Shown here one piece after another: positions 19,639 to 27,009 of a stretch of DNA of 27,009 nucleotides. Origin of the DNA: Gracilaria domingensis (Eukaryota > Rhodophyta > Florideophyceae > Gracilariales > Gracilariaceae); NCBI GenBank assembly GCA_022539475.1, contig VCMS01000137.1, positions 1 to 27,009 of the forward strand, read 5' to 3'. The notes under the pieces were generated by a model, which had not been told where the DNA came from, searched no databases, and was given only the letters and a program-made list of their open reading frames with translations. Positions within the stretch are counted from its first letter, which is position 1. The number at the start of each line of letters is the position of its first letter. The position numbers were made by a program, and so were the translations under genes.

Positions 19639-22600
19639 ACAGCGCCAAATCGCTCTCGCTAATGGAGTGGTCACTATCCAACCAGATCAACCCTTCAAGG
19701 TCATGGTCGCCAACTTGGGAAAATCCACTCAGTGGCTGGTAAAGAACCAAGTGATTGGTACTGTGCTGCCACACCCGACTGCGGTCGTTCCGACGAAAAT
19801 ACCTATCGCCAAGGTTCTCGGAGTGTCTGACCCTAAGGAGGGGGAAGAGAGCGCCGAACCGCAAGTTGTTGAAGCCGTGAATACGGAGGAAGCCCAAGAA
19901 GACTCGGGTTCAGACAATCCGAGACCTCTAGAGGTTAGTCCTGTGCCACCTGGCAGTGATTTGAAGGATCCTGTTGAGGAATTGATAAAGCTTGATTTGG
20001 AGCATGTACCGGAATCCCATCGAGAGAAGCTTCGCGAGATGCTGCGGGAATTCACTCCCATGTGGGACGGAACTCTAGGAACGATTGGAATAACTGAGCA
20101 TTGCATTGACTTGCTTCCGAACACTCGGCCGATTGCACAACACCCCTATCGGGCCGGACCGAAGGCTCGGGAGGAAGAGAAGTCTCAAGTTGAGAAGATG
20201 TTGCGGGCTGGCGTTATTGAGGCCGCTCAATCCCCTTGGGCGTCACCAGTAGTGCTAGTTCCGAAACCGGATGGATCTTGGAGATTTTGTATCGATTACC
20301 GAAAGTTGAATGCGGTGACAGTGAAAGATGTATATCCGATACCCCGGATGGACGAATATATCGATTCTCTTGGGAGCGCGAACGTGTTCACCACCCTTGA
20401 CGCTAACTGGGAATACTGGCAGGTTCCCACTAGGGAGAAAGACCGGGATAAGACGGCGTTCGTATGCCATCAAGGCCTATACCGTTTCCGGAGAATGCCC
20501 TTTGGGTTAACTAATGCACCCGCTACATTCCAGCGTGCGGTCGATATCTTACTGGCGCGATTTAAGTGGACCACATGTTTGGTGTATCTGGACGATATCG
20601 TCGTTTTTTCCAACAATCTGGATGATCATCTGACCCATGTGCGGGACGTTATGAGAGTACTGCGTGAGGCAGGGATAACATTGAAACTCAAGAAGTGCGA
20701 GTTCTTCACCGAATCGGTCAAGTATCTGGGTCACATAATCCGTCCCGGAAAGCTTTCAGTCGATGAAGTGCGGGTCAAATCCTTGAAGGAGGCGAAACAC
20801 CCGAGAACTCAAACAGAGCTGCGATCCTTCTTAGGACTGTGTAACGTATACCGACGTTTCGTTCCGAACTTCGCGGACATTGCTTCACCGTTGAACAAGC
20901 TCCTTACGAAAGGAAAACCTGTTGAATTGCACCCCTTTGGAGGCGAAGAGGCCTCCGCGTTCGCGGCATTGGTTGAAGCCGTGACGTCTCCGCCAATTCT
21001 GGCTCTCCCCAAACCTGGGTTACCCTATGAGGTCGACACTGACGCTAGCGCAAACCAGGTTGGGTGCGCTTTGTTTCAAACCGATGAGACCGAAGAACGA
21101 CACCCTATTGGGTACTGGTCGAGATCGCTAAACGTTCATGAGCGGAATTACTCAGTTTCCGAGAAGGAATGTCTTGCCGTAGTCTGGGCATTGTCGACAC
21201 TCAGACCATATTTGATGGGGACCCACTTTCGTGTACACACCGACCACAAATGCTTTCGCTGGCTGATGGAAATCACCGAACCATCGGGACGCCTGATGCG
21301 GTGGAGACTCCGACTGTCGGAATTCGACTTCGAAGTAGTGTACAAGAAAGGCTCTCTTAACCTCCAGGCGGACGCCCTATCCCATTTGGGCACATCAGCT
21401 GAAGCCGAGCCTACCGAGGACGCCGACATCCCATGTTTTATGGTTGGCAACCTCGAAGGGAGTATGGAAATTGTGACGGATGACGTTTGTGACGATATAC
21501 TTGTCACACGACCCACTGAACCGGGTACCGGGTCATTTATATCCATCACGCCCGAGGAGATGATACGGGAACAGCAGATGGACCCCTTCTGTACACAGGT
21601 ACGAGCCCGTCTGAACGGTGGATACCACTTGCCCTTTCAGGTGAATAATCAAGGCTACTTAATAAGAAAGGTGTCACCGAACCCACAAATAGTGGTGCCG
21701 CACTCCTTACAGAGTCGGGTTCTTCACCTCTCTCACTATGTGAAGCTGGGAGCCCATCCGGGAGGAAGAAAGTTGTATCTCACATTGAGAAAGGATTTTT
21801 ACTGGCCTGCAATGGCATTCGACTGCTATGCAGTACGTCGATCCTGTCAGGAATGTGCCGAAAACGACATCAAGCTGAGGAAGCATTCAAAGAAGTTGAA
21901 GTTATTCCCTGCAAGGGCGCCGCTAGAGTCTGTCGCCATTGACATTCTTGGCGAATTGATCAAAACCTCGCAAGGGAATCAATACCTCTTGGTGATCACC
22001 GATCGCTTCTCAAAGCTGGTACGGACTGTGCCGCTCAAGCGGATAACTGCTGCTGCTGTGGCTCAGGCGTTTGTTACCCACTGGGTCTTTGTCTATGGAC
22101 CACCGGTACACGTGCTCTCCGACAACGGCTCCCAGTTCACGTCGAAATTCTTCCAAGACGTTTGTCGCATCCTCGACATTAGGAACCTGTTCACAACAAC
22201 GTATCACCCCCAAACTAATGGTCAGGCAGAGAGATTTAATCGAACCATTCTTGGTGCATTGAGATCCTACGTTGCGGAACACCCCAAGACTTGGGATTTG
22301 TACACAGACGCCATTACATACGCGTACAACACCCAGGTACATCGGGTAACGTCGTTGTCCCCTTTCGAGTTAGTCCTGTCAAGGAGACCACCTCCTCTTG
22401 CCATTGAGGCACAGCCAACCATGGACGAGTACTCGACACCGAGGCTACACCGCGAAGCGTGGAAGAAATGGTTAACCACGATGGTGCCTATTGCTAAGCG
22501 CTCTATGGAGAAAGCTCAACTCGCCTACAAGCGCAATTTCGATAGCCGAATCCGTAGGCCGCTACCGCAGCTTCGGGTTGATGATTATGTGTTCCTCAGG

Positions 22601-23347
22601 AAGGAGTACTACAATCCTGAGAAGGAGAAGCGCCATAAGCTCTCTCCAATCGCCAGTGGCCCCTATCGGGTTGTATCCATACAGGAGACTACCGTTCTGC
22701 TTGATATCGATAATCAGCACGAGCGGGTATCGCGAGATCGAGTATATCGCGCACCGAGCCCTATACAGGAAGTTATCGCCGCGCCGGATACCGGAAACGG
22801 TCCATCGTCGCATCAAGTTACCGAACAGACGGGTACTGCAGCAAACCGTCCATCAGTTTTGCCCCACCCGCAGCGCGGTCTCGCTGACTTGCCTGAAACA
22901 ACAAAGTTGCTCAAGGATAACCCCGGACTCTCACGGGTTACACCTACACCCTCTACTGAGTTACATGAGGTTCACCCCTCGTCTACGGTATTGGCGCGAA
23001 ATGCGGAAGCCGTATCGCACCCTAAGGAGGGGGAGGACAGGGTAAATCGCGCTCCGGTTGCTCCGGCATCCGCTGGACCTACCCGAGGTGCTGAGTCTCA
23101 GAGTGAGATGGAATCCCCCACTGGGAATGATCGCGCTGGCGCTACGTTGCGTGATTCCGAAACCTCGGCGAGGAACGAAGTCAGAAGAAGTGAAGAATCC
23201 CTTGCTGGGAGTGCTGCTGCTAAGGATGTTTGTGGCCCCGTTGGGATGCAATCCAAGTCGCTGGAACGCGCTGTAACTCGCTCCCGCGAACGTGCAGTAT
23301 CCGCTGACCCCTTCGCGGGACGAAGCGGCATGGAAAGTGACGCATAG
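19310..23347 (+). CDS. pol: Pol: reverse transcriptase, RNase H, integrase
   Basis: Copies the element RNA to DNA and inserts it. The open frame spans 1345 codons, but convincing Pol begins near 19615. RT: FTTLDANWEYWQ with the first catalytic Asp at 20399, and YLDD at 20585-20596. RNase H: Asp 21041 (DASANQ), Glu in SEKE at 21161-21169, Asp 21242 (HTDH). Integrase: an H-x3-H near 21726 and CQEC near 21846 form the zinc domain; catalytic Asp 21941, Asp 22121 and Glu 22229 give the classic D-x59-D-x35-E. A GPY/F motif (SGPYRVV) is at 22655. The last ~225 codons are a low-complexity tail rich in A, P, S, E and R with no domain. Stop TAG at 23345. WEYWQ replaces the usual SGYWQ. The domains are intact, but the upstream frame breaks make normal expression unlikely. 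Confidence 0.92.
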   Translation: MILSSVTHWLHRLFSVVTSAIGSWKPSVRGNAKWKWKTGRYCRLFGNRCEPLRGSTYPCRPRNKPPTMVWGRQNYTSRSPCSGPRIPGMGRRQHQTRGLHTIQPLPALYEQRQIALANGVVTIQPDQPFKVMVANLGKSTQWLVKNQVIGTVLPHPTAVVPTKIPIAKVLGVSDPKEGEESAEPQVVEAVNTEEAQEDSGSDNPRPLEVSPVPPGSDLKDPVEELIKLDLEHVPESHREKLREMLREFTPMWDGTLGTIGITEHCIDLLPNTRPIAQHPYRAGPKAREEEKSQVEKMLRAGVIEAAQSPWASPVVLVPKPDGSWRFCIDYRKLNAVTVKDVYPIPRMDEYIDSLGSANVFTTLDANWEYWQVPTREKDRDKTAFVCHQGLYRFRRMPFGLTNAPATFQRAVDILLARFKWTTCLVYLDDIVVFSNNLDDHLTHVRDVMRVLREAGITLKLKKCEFFTESVKYLGHIIRPGKLSVDEVRVKSLKEAKHPRTQTELRSFLGLCNVYRRFVPNFADIASPLNKLLTKGKPVELHPFGGEEASAFAALVEAVTSPPILALPKPGLPYEVDTDASANQVGCALFQTDETEERHPIGYWSRSLNVHERNYSVSEKECLAVVWALSTLRPYLMGTHFRVHTDHKCFRWLMEITEPSGRLMRWRLRLSEFDFEVVYKKGSLNLQADALSHLGTSAEAEPTEDADIPCFMVGNLEGSMEIVTDDVCDDILVTRPTEPGTGSFISITPEEMIREQQMDPFCTQVRARLNGGYHLPFQVNNQGYLIRKVSPNPQIVVPHSLQSRVLHLSHYVKLGAHPGGRKLYLTLRKDFYWPAMAFDCYAVRRSCQECAENDIKLRKHSKKLKLFPARAPLESVAIDILGELIKTSQGNQYLLVITDRFSKLVRTVPLKRITAAAVAQAFVTHWVFVYGPPVHVLSDNGSQFTSKFFQDVCRILDIRNLFTTTYHPQTNGQAERFNRTILGALRSYVAEHPKTWDLYTDAITYAYNTQVHRVTSLSPFELVLSRRPPPLAIEAQPTMDEYSTPRLHREAWKKWLTTMVPIAKRSMEKAQLAYKRNFDSRIRRPLPQLRVDDYVFLRKEYYNPEKEKRHKLSPIASGPYRVVSIQETTVLLDIDNQHERVSRDRVYRAPSPIQEVIAAPDTGNGPSSHQVTEQTGTAANRPSVLPHPQRGLADLPETTKLLKDNPGLSRVTPTPSTELHEVHPSSTVLARNAEAVSHPKEGEDRVNRAPVAPASAGPTRGAESQSEMESPTGNDRAGATLRDSETSARNEVRRSEESLAGSAAAKDVCGPVGMQSKSLERAVTRSRERAVSADPFAGRSGMESDA
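19510..19615 (+). other. Protease-RT linker spread over three frames
   Basis: Family-like sequence moves from the protease frame, to a second frame (AVAPESQVWVDVNTKQ at about 19551-19598), to the RT frame (QPLPALYEQRQIALANG from about 19615). Each change is by one base in the same direction. I read these as two small indels that disconnect RT from protease. Confidence 0.6.
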
Positions 23348-23950
23348 CCCACCTGGGAATGGCCCGCAGTGGAAGAGTTAAGAAGACAAGAATCCTTGTG
23401 GATTGTGCTGGAAAGCCTTGGTCAGGAAGTGGAGAAGTCCCATGAAGGGCGCTGCTTAGCAGACGGAACGCTATAGTGCGTCGGACCCGGAACTACGGTA
23501 AATGGCACCGCGCGCAGTGCGCATGCGCAGCCCTATGGCGGGAGATTCGAGATTGAATACTGTAATCCCATGCCATTGCTGGAGAGTGGTGCCCGCCGCT
23601 TAGCGACCGCTTGCCGGAAACTGACACTGTAGATACCGTTCACGGGATGTGTGGCACACACGCGCGCGCCACCATCCAATGAAAATGGAGTGCACGGCCG
23701 GATATGCGCCGTGGCCCAGCGTTCCGCCGCCCTGCGCAGGGAGTGCTGTAGGCTACTTCTCCGTCGCAACGGCTCTTCTGCGACCAAAGTGAAAGTGGTT
23801 CCGCAAAACGGACGCTACCGTTCGTCGGTTGGCCGCTCGTTTGGGAAAGAAAGGAGCTCGCCGGACTCCGGAGATCGAGAGTTTTCGGTTGAACTCACTT
23901 GTGAGGCAATTGGACGCCCGTGTCGGGAGTTAGCGCACTCGTCAGGACGG
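23348..23950 (+). other. Stop-interrupted stretch between Pol and chromodomain
   Basis: The Pol frame continues past its stop and is broken only by TAG at 23474 and 23630, then stays open to TAG at 24158. The first part (EELRRQESLWIVLESLGQ) looks protein-like. In chromoviruses the chromodomain is the C-terminus of integrase, so this is probably the decayed connection. An intron is possible but not demonstrated. Confidence 0.4.
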
Positions 23951-24050
23951 CTTGAGAAGACCGAAGTCCACCTGTCCACCGCCCCGAAGATCGGTTCAAC
24001 GCCTCCGAGGACCACTAACTCGCGTGGATACCACTGGATATCACTGCCCA

Positions 24051-24299
24051 ATGTCGGGAGAAGCACCAGGAGATGCCAAGGATGGCGTATACCCACAGGA
24101 ATTCGTGGTAGATCGTATCGTGGAACACGAGAAAAGCCCCGAAGGGAAGCTACTGTATAGAGTCCGTTGGTACGGCTATTCCCCAGAGGAGGACACTTGG
24201 GAGCCAATTGAACACCTCCCTAGGTCCAAGGTCTTGTCGTATCATCGCCGGTCTCGGACACCATGGCCTCCAACGTTGGACAATGCGATGGTGGGGTAG
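24051..24299 (+). CDS. Chromodomain, separate reading frame
   Basis: A chromodomain reads chromatin marks, and in chromoviruses it directs integration. From the ATG at 24051 there are 82 codons. The domain is at residues ~16-66: EFVVDRIVEHE, YRVRWYGYS, EEDTWEPIEHLP. Its cage positions are F18, W40 and Y43, aromatic as in HP1-type domains that bind methylated histone H3. The frame is open further up to a TAG near 23931 and ends in TAG at 24297. It lies +1 relative to the Pol frame and ~700 bp after the Pol stop, so here it is not fused to integrase. Whether it is translated alone, via frameshift or not at all is unknown; loss of the fusion through mutation is the simplest reading. Confidence 0.85.
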   Translation: MSGEAPGDAKDGVYPQEFVVDRIVEHEKSPEGKLLYRVRWYGYSPEEDTWEPIEHLPRSKVLSYHRRSRTPWPPTLDNAMVG

Positions 24300-24329
24300 C
24301 CCGTTAACCGATGCAGTTTACAGTTCTCG

Positions 24330-24640
24330 TGCCCGCTCTGCGGTTTGAAGAAGAGAAGAGTGACGCTCGAGAAGAGAAGATGAAGTCAAGAAGTAGGAAG
24401 AGATCCTCTGTATAATAGGAGAGAAGTTTTAGTAGTAGTAACCACCGAATTATCGGGACAATGCCGCATTGCGGAAAAGTAGAAAATGCCTAAAAAGGAG
24501 AAAGAAGATATCTACGCCGAAAGCCATGGAAGGGAAGAGAAGAAGGATGCTGAGAATCCTATGGAAGGAAGAAGGAGAAGGTCCTGAAGAAGGAAGAGGA
24601 AGAAGTAAGAAGAAGAAGCTCGTCGCCGAGAAGCATACCT
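24330..24640 (+). other. GA-rich stretch
   Basis: The plus strand is dominated by GAAGAAG, GAGAAGA and AAGGAAGAAG runs, with no exact period. Any frame here gives K, R and E. It may be low-complexity non-coding sequence or part of the small frame at 24526. Similar purine bias helps priming by polypurine tracts, but it is far from the LTR. Confidence 0.6.
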
Positions 24641-24735
24641 CGACGAGGGTAAGGGAAAACTTGCCACTAGCTGGCTTTAATTGGAAACTATCACAAGACA
24701 CTCTAAGATTGGAGGAAGACCTCATGAGGGGCTAA
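24526..24735 (+). CDS. Small basic/acidic hypothetical frame
   Basis: 69 codons from ATG 24526 to TAA 24733. The first half is K/R/E-rich because of the GA-rich DNA, including a nuclear-localisation-like RSKKKKLV. The second half (NLPLAGFNWKLSQDTLRLEE) is compositionally ordinary and more protein-like. Its stop overlaps, tail to tail, the stop of the antisense remnant at 24732. No homolog recognised; it may be chance. Confidence 0.25.
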   Translation: MEGKRRRMLRILWKEEGEGPEEGRGRSKKKKLVAEKHTSTRVRENLPLAGFNWKLSQDTLRLEEDLMRG

Positions 24736-26392
24736 CCGCCAGTGGAGGGAGCACCGCTTCCCGCGTTGGGATTCTGTGAGAAGTACTCGCTCGCGAGGGC
24801 CGCTAGCCCTGCGATGGTGTTCACGCCCGGAGGGATTGGCACGCCATGAGCCTGGAGATCGGCCCGAAGGGAAGCCACGCTTCCGGCCAAATTTGCCGGT
24901 TGTGCGGTGGGAGCTATCAAGGACTATCCCTCAGGGGCAGGAGCGCCCTCCGTTGGGACCGCAGTTGCGTTCGGATCCGTATTCGGAATGCCAGTGAGTT
25001 GGCCTGTTCCGGCAACGACGGCGATCTCATCATTATCCACCATTGGATCAGGGACATCCGAGGCCGGCATAGTCCTCAGGAAACACAAACCCAACTGGGT
25101 GACCTACCGGCATAGCGCGGGGAAGTGCGGCCATCGCGTTCGCTTGCTCTTGAGAGATGAGCTGGCGCTCCCACGGGTCGTAGTACACCCAGACCCCGGA
25201 ACGGGTGGAAATTCGCCCCGGTGATCGGTCGCGGAAACGCTGTCGCCTGTCAGGCTGCCAAGCTACCGGAACTCGGTCCCAATCGACCCTGTCGATTACA
25301 TCCAACAACTCCCCAACCTCTTCCTGGTTAGCCTCGGAACCCAAGGGGGTAACGAGATCAATCCTTCGAAGGAGCCACCTCAAATTTGGAGGAAGATACC
25401 ACAAGCGGAAGTGATCATAGACATCCTACAGGAGGTGAACCGCGACGCGGGCAGCCCACTCGGCGAGTACCAACGACCAATAGCCCGAGTCGGGATTGTC
25501 TATCAACCGCGAGCCGATATAGTAGATGCTCGGCGGGAGTTCAGCAAAACACCCCGCAGGACCTCTACCCGACTCCACCACGATGGAAGGCCCACGTATC
25601 GGGACGGTAAGGCATCGAAGCGCAAACGATCGACCTCCAAATTTGGATACGGAATCAGAAGTCCCCGACGGGAGCGCGCATTCCGCTCAAACCGGACCCG
25701 CCTCTCGAAATCATAGAGATCACGGTTGTGACGCCTACTCCGTGACAGGTATCGGAACTCTGCCCTCAGCAAGGGACGACTCTACAGGAGGATATCAGGA
25801 TCCACTTCACCCAAGTGATACCGATGCTCCGCTTCCGGAAACTCGCCAACGCGTTGCCATATGAGACCTCCCCGTAGGTACGATAGTGCGACACGTCGAA
25901 GTCGAATTCTGCCGGAATCGGATGATCATATCGCAACCTTCCAACCCTGGAGTAAGCCAAACGAGCCATCTCCCCACGCGCTTGGTCAAGGGACTCCCCG
26001 CGTTCACATCGGAGCAAGTGAGGTTCTACCGCAATGCGGGTTCGCCACTCGCGGAGCGTACTGCATCTCGGGGGATCCCACCTGGGAGCATTCCGTTCAC
26101 GGCGTAAGAATCGATGAGAGCCTCATCGGCAACCGCTGTCGGGTGGAACCACGGCGCGCGGGAGAAGATAAGCCCTCGCGGCGTATATCCCGATTCACAA
26201 GGACTCACGACTAATCCACCCCCGGGGTTCACCGTCAACGGACAGCCTGCTCGGCATTCCAAGCAATGGCGTTAGGATCGAAAGCCTGCTGAGTAGGAGC
26301 AACTGCAGAGCCGGAGGCATCGGAAGAGGAGCACCCGGATCGAGATACGCCTCGTAGAAGCTGAAAGGAGCCACCGCTTGCGGGACAGGAGC

Positions 26393-26779
26393 TTACGCTT
26401 GAGAAGGGAAGAATCCGGGATGGTTGTACCCCGCGTACGGTTGGTTGAGCGGACCACCGTACGGATTCCCTTGAGGGAGAGGAGCTGACTGAAACCCACC
26501 AAAGTATTGGGAGGGGCCTTGAGGAGGATGTCCTTGTTGTGACGCACTGCCCGAGGGCACCTCAGACGCCGCTTGCGGAGTGACGACGAGTTCCCCGGGA
26601 GCGGGCTTGGGTGGACTGGGCTCGGATTCACTTCTGAAAGGCAGGAGAAGAAGCAGTTGAGACTGCAAAGCGAACGCCGACCGGTATCGGGAGGAGAAGA
26701 GAGTTATATCGTGAACTCGGGGCGAAGCCGCTTGCGGGAAGAACCAGTGCGTCGGTAAGAACCCTGATGACGTCATCAT
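26393..26779 (-). CDS. Intact N-terminal frame of the antisense remnant
   Basis: 128 codons from tandem ATG-ATG at 26779-26774. Residues ~50-125 are rich in P, G, Q, S and aromatic residues (SQYFGGFQSAPLPQGNPYGG), like a disordered linker or prion-like region. It ends in TAA at 26395-26393, after which the coding trend continues in other frames. The start lies ~75 bp from the 3' LTR, so an antisense promoter in or near that LTR could transcribe it. Confidence 0.35.
   Translation of the reverse strand: MMTSSGFLPTHWFFPQAASPRVHDITLFSSRYRSAFALQSQLLLLLPFRSESEPSPPKPAPGELVVTPQAASEVPSGSASQQGHPPQGPSQYFGGFQSAPLPQGNPYGGPLNQPYAGYNHPGFFPSQA
26765..26778. promoter_or_regulatory. 14-bp palindrome with CRE-like core
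   Basis: TGATGACGTCATCA is a perfect palindrome around TGACGTCA, the binding site of CREB/ATF-type bZIP factors. It overlaps the antisense start codons and lies 76 bp before the 3' LTR. Binding is not shown. Confidence 0.4.
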
Positions 26780-26840
26780 TTATACTCCGGACTGTCCACG
26801 TACTTCGCCCGTCGCGCTCCGCGCCTCGCGCTCGAACCCT

Positions 26841-26854
26841 AAAGAGAGAGGAGA
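26841..26854 (+). other. Polypurine tract of element B
   Basis: AAAGAGAGAGGAGA directly precedes the TG of the 3' LTR. It is the plus-strand primer site and confirms the 3' LTR start. Confidence 0.8.
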
Positions 26855-27009
26855 TGTGGAGCAACGGCTTTCCGCTATCGGATGCATCACGGCTTCTATA
26901 AGCAGATGGCTACGATGCCGGTACGTGGCTTTAAGTTAGAAAAACTCCCCTTAATTTTTGCGGTATTGTTGGATGCGTTGGTTGGACCCTTAATAGGTAG
27001 ACCCGCATG
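26855..27009 (+). repeat. 3' LTR of element B, first 155 bp
   Basis: Matches 15545-15700 from TGTGGAGCAACGG to GGTAGACCC, with roughly 20 substitutions and small indels by eye. The two LTRs are identical at insertion, so this divergence suggests an old copy. The rest is outside the window. Confidence 0.9.

Larger units (their letters stand above)
24732..26779 (-). pseudogene. Decayed antisense gene in the 3' region of element B
   Basis: For ~2 kb the minus strand shows a chain of protein-like fragments that changes frame repeatedly. In order: a P/Q/G-rich N-terminal part (26779-26393); VAPTQQAFDPNAIAWNAEQA (about 26320-26255); GYTPRGLIFSRAPWFHPTAV and onward (26262-26026); RLRYDHPIPAEFDFDVSHYR and onward (26017-25766); NLEVDRLRFDALPSRYVGLP within 25772-25503; EVGELLDVIDRVDWDRVPVA and onward (25404-25048); then, in one frame with a single internal TAG, SDVPDPMVDNDEIAVVAGTG and GVPIPPGVNTIAGLAALASE ending at TAG 24732. 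I recognise no domain. Antisense frames upstream of the 3' LTR are known in plant Ty3/gypsy Tat elements such as Retand and Grande, but I see no evidence of homology. Alternatives are an older element inserted in reverse or a captured host gene. Confidence 0.5.
15545..27009 (+). mobile_element. Ty3/gypsy chromodomain retrotransposon (element B), 3' LTR cut by window end
   Basis: A plus-strand LTR retroelement with the order 5' LTR, PBS, Gag, protease, RT, RNase H, integrase, chromodomain, 3' region, polypurine tract, 3' LTR. RT before integrase and a chromodomain after it place it among Ty3/gypsy chromoviruses. The internal region (16535-26854, 10.3 kb) is long for the group because of ~2.5 kb of extra sequence between the chromodomain and the 3' LTR. 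Frame lesions and LTR divergence argue that it is inactive. If a 5-bp target duplication exists, its left copy should be AAAAC (15540-15544); the right copy is outside the window. Confidence 0.93.

Noticed and set aside
23651..24160. 169-codon plus-strand frame after Pol
   Set aside because: Its last 200 bases overlap the chromodomain in another frame and its composition is Arg/Ser-rich as expected for a shadow; only kept as part of the stop-interrupted stretch.
24450..24725. 91-codon hydrophobic minus-strand frame (FFFLLLPLPSSG...)
   Set aside because: Complement of the GA-rich stretch; hydrophobicity is a by-product of CTT/TTC codons.
24732..26779. Envelope-like gene in the 3' region of element B
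   Set aside because: The plus strand between chromodomain and LTR has no long frame with signal peptide or membrane anchor; coding trend is on the minus strand.

Overview
The window is eukaryotic and dominated by repeats. It contains parts of two Ty3/gypsy-type LTR retrotransposons in the same orientation, separated by a head-to-tail tandem array of a ~2.1 kb unit. I see no rRNA, tRNA, bacterial operon structure or CRISPR. A chromodomain-bearing Ty3/gypsy element (chromovirus) fits fungi, oomycetes, algae, plants or animals; the sequence alone does not let me name the organism. The array is visibly AT-richer than the retroelements, so the two have different base-composition histories.

Layout: 1-159 is the 3' end of the internal region of retroelement A, ending in a polypurine tract. 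160-902 is its complete 3' LTR (TG...CA, 743 bp). 903-15531 holds seven copies of the tandem unit (2096, 2096, 2095, 2096, 2093, 2095 and 2058 bp), nearly identical by eye. 15532-15544 is a 13-bp piece that looks like a retroelement LTR terminus. 15545 to the window end is retroelement B: a 990-bp 5' LTR, a primer-binding site, Gag with a CCHC knuckle, an aspartic protease in the -1 frame, RT/RNase H/integrase in a third frame, a stop-riddled stretch, a separate chromodomain reading frame, a GA-rich stretch, a ~2 kb region with decayed coding potential on the opposite strand, a polypurine tract, and the first 155 bp of the 3' LTR.

Each tandem unit carries two gene-like segments on the minus strand. 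Gene B (start MSND, 206 codons) has no family I recognise. Gene A is a membrane-protein-like frame with hydrophobic segments at both ends, interrupted by the same in-frame TGA in every copy; its 5' extension is in frame only in units 5 and 6. A ~199-bp segment of gene A is duplicated inside the unit and overlaps the end of gene B. The duplicates keep the same hydrophobic reading frame, so the unit descends from protein-coding sequence, even though the present copies look broken.

Element B retains every catalytic motif I looked for in protease, RT, RNase H and integrase. It nevertheless shows frame lesions between protease and RT and between integrase and chromodomain, and its two LTRs differ noticeably in the 155 bp that can be compared. 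It is therefore best read as an old, probably immobile copy. The least expected components are the decayed antisense gene between the chromodomain and the 3' LTR, and the tandem array whose two edges coincide with retroelement termini.
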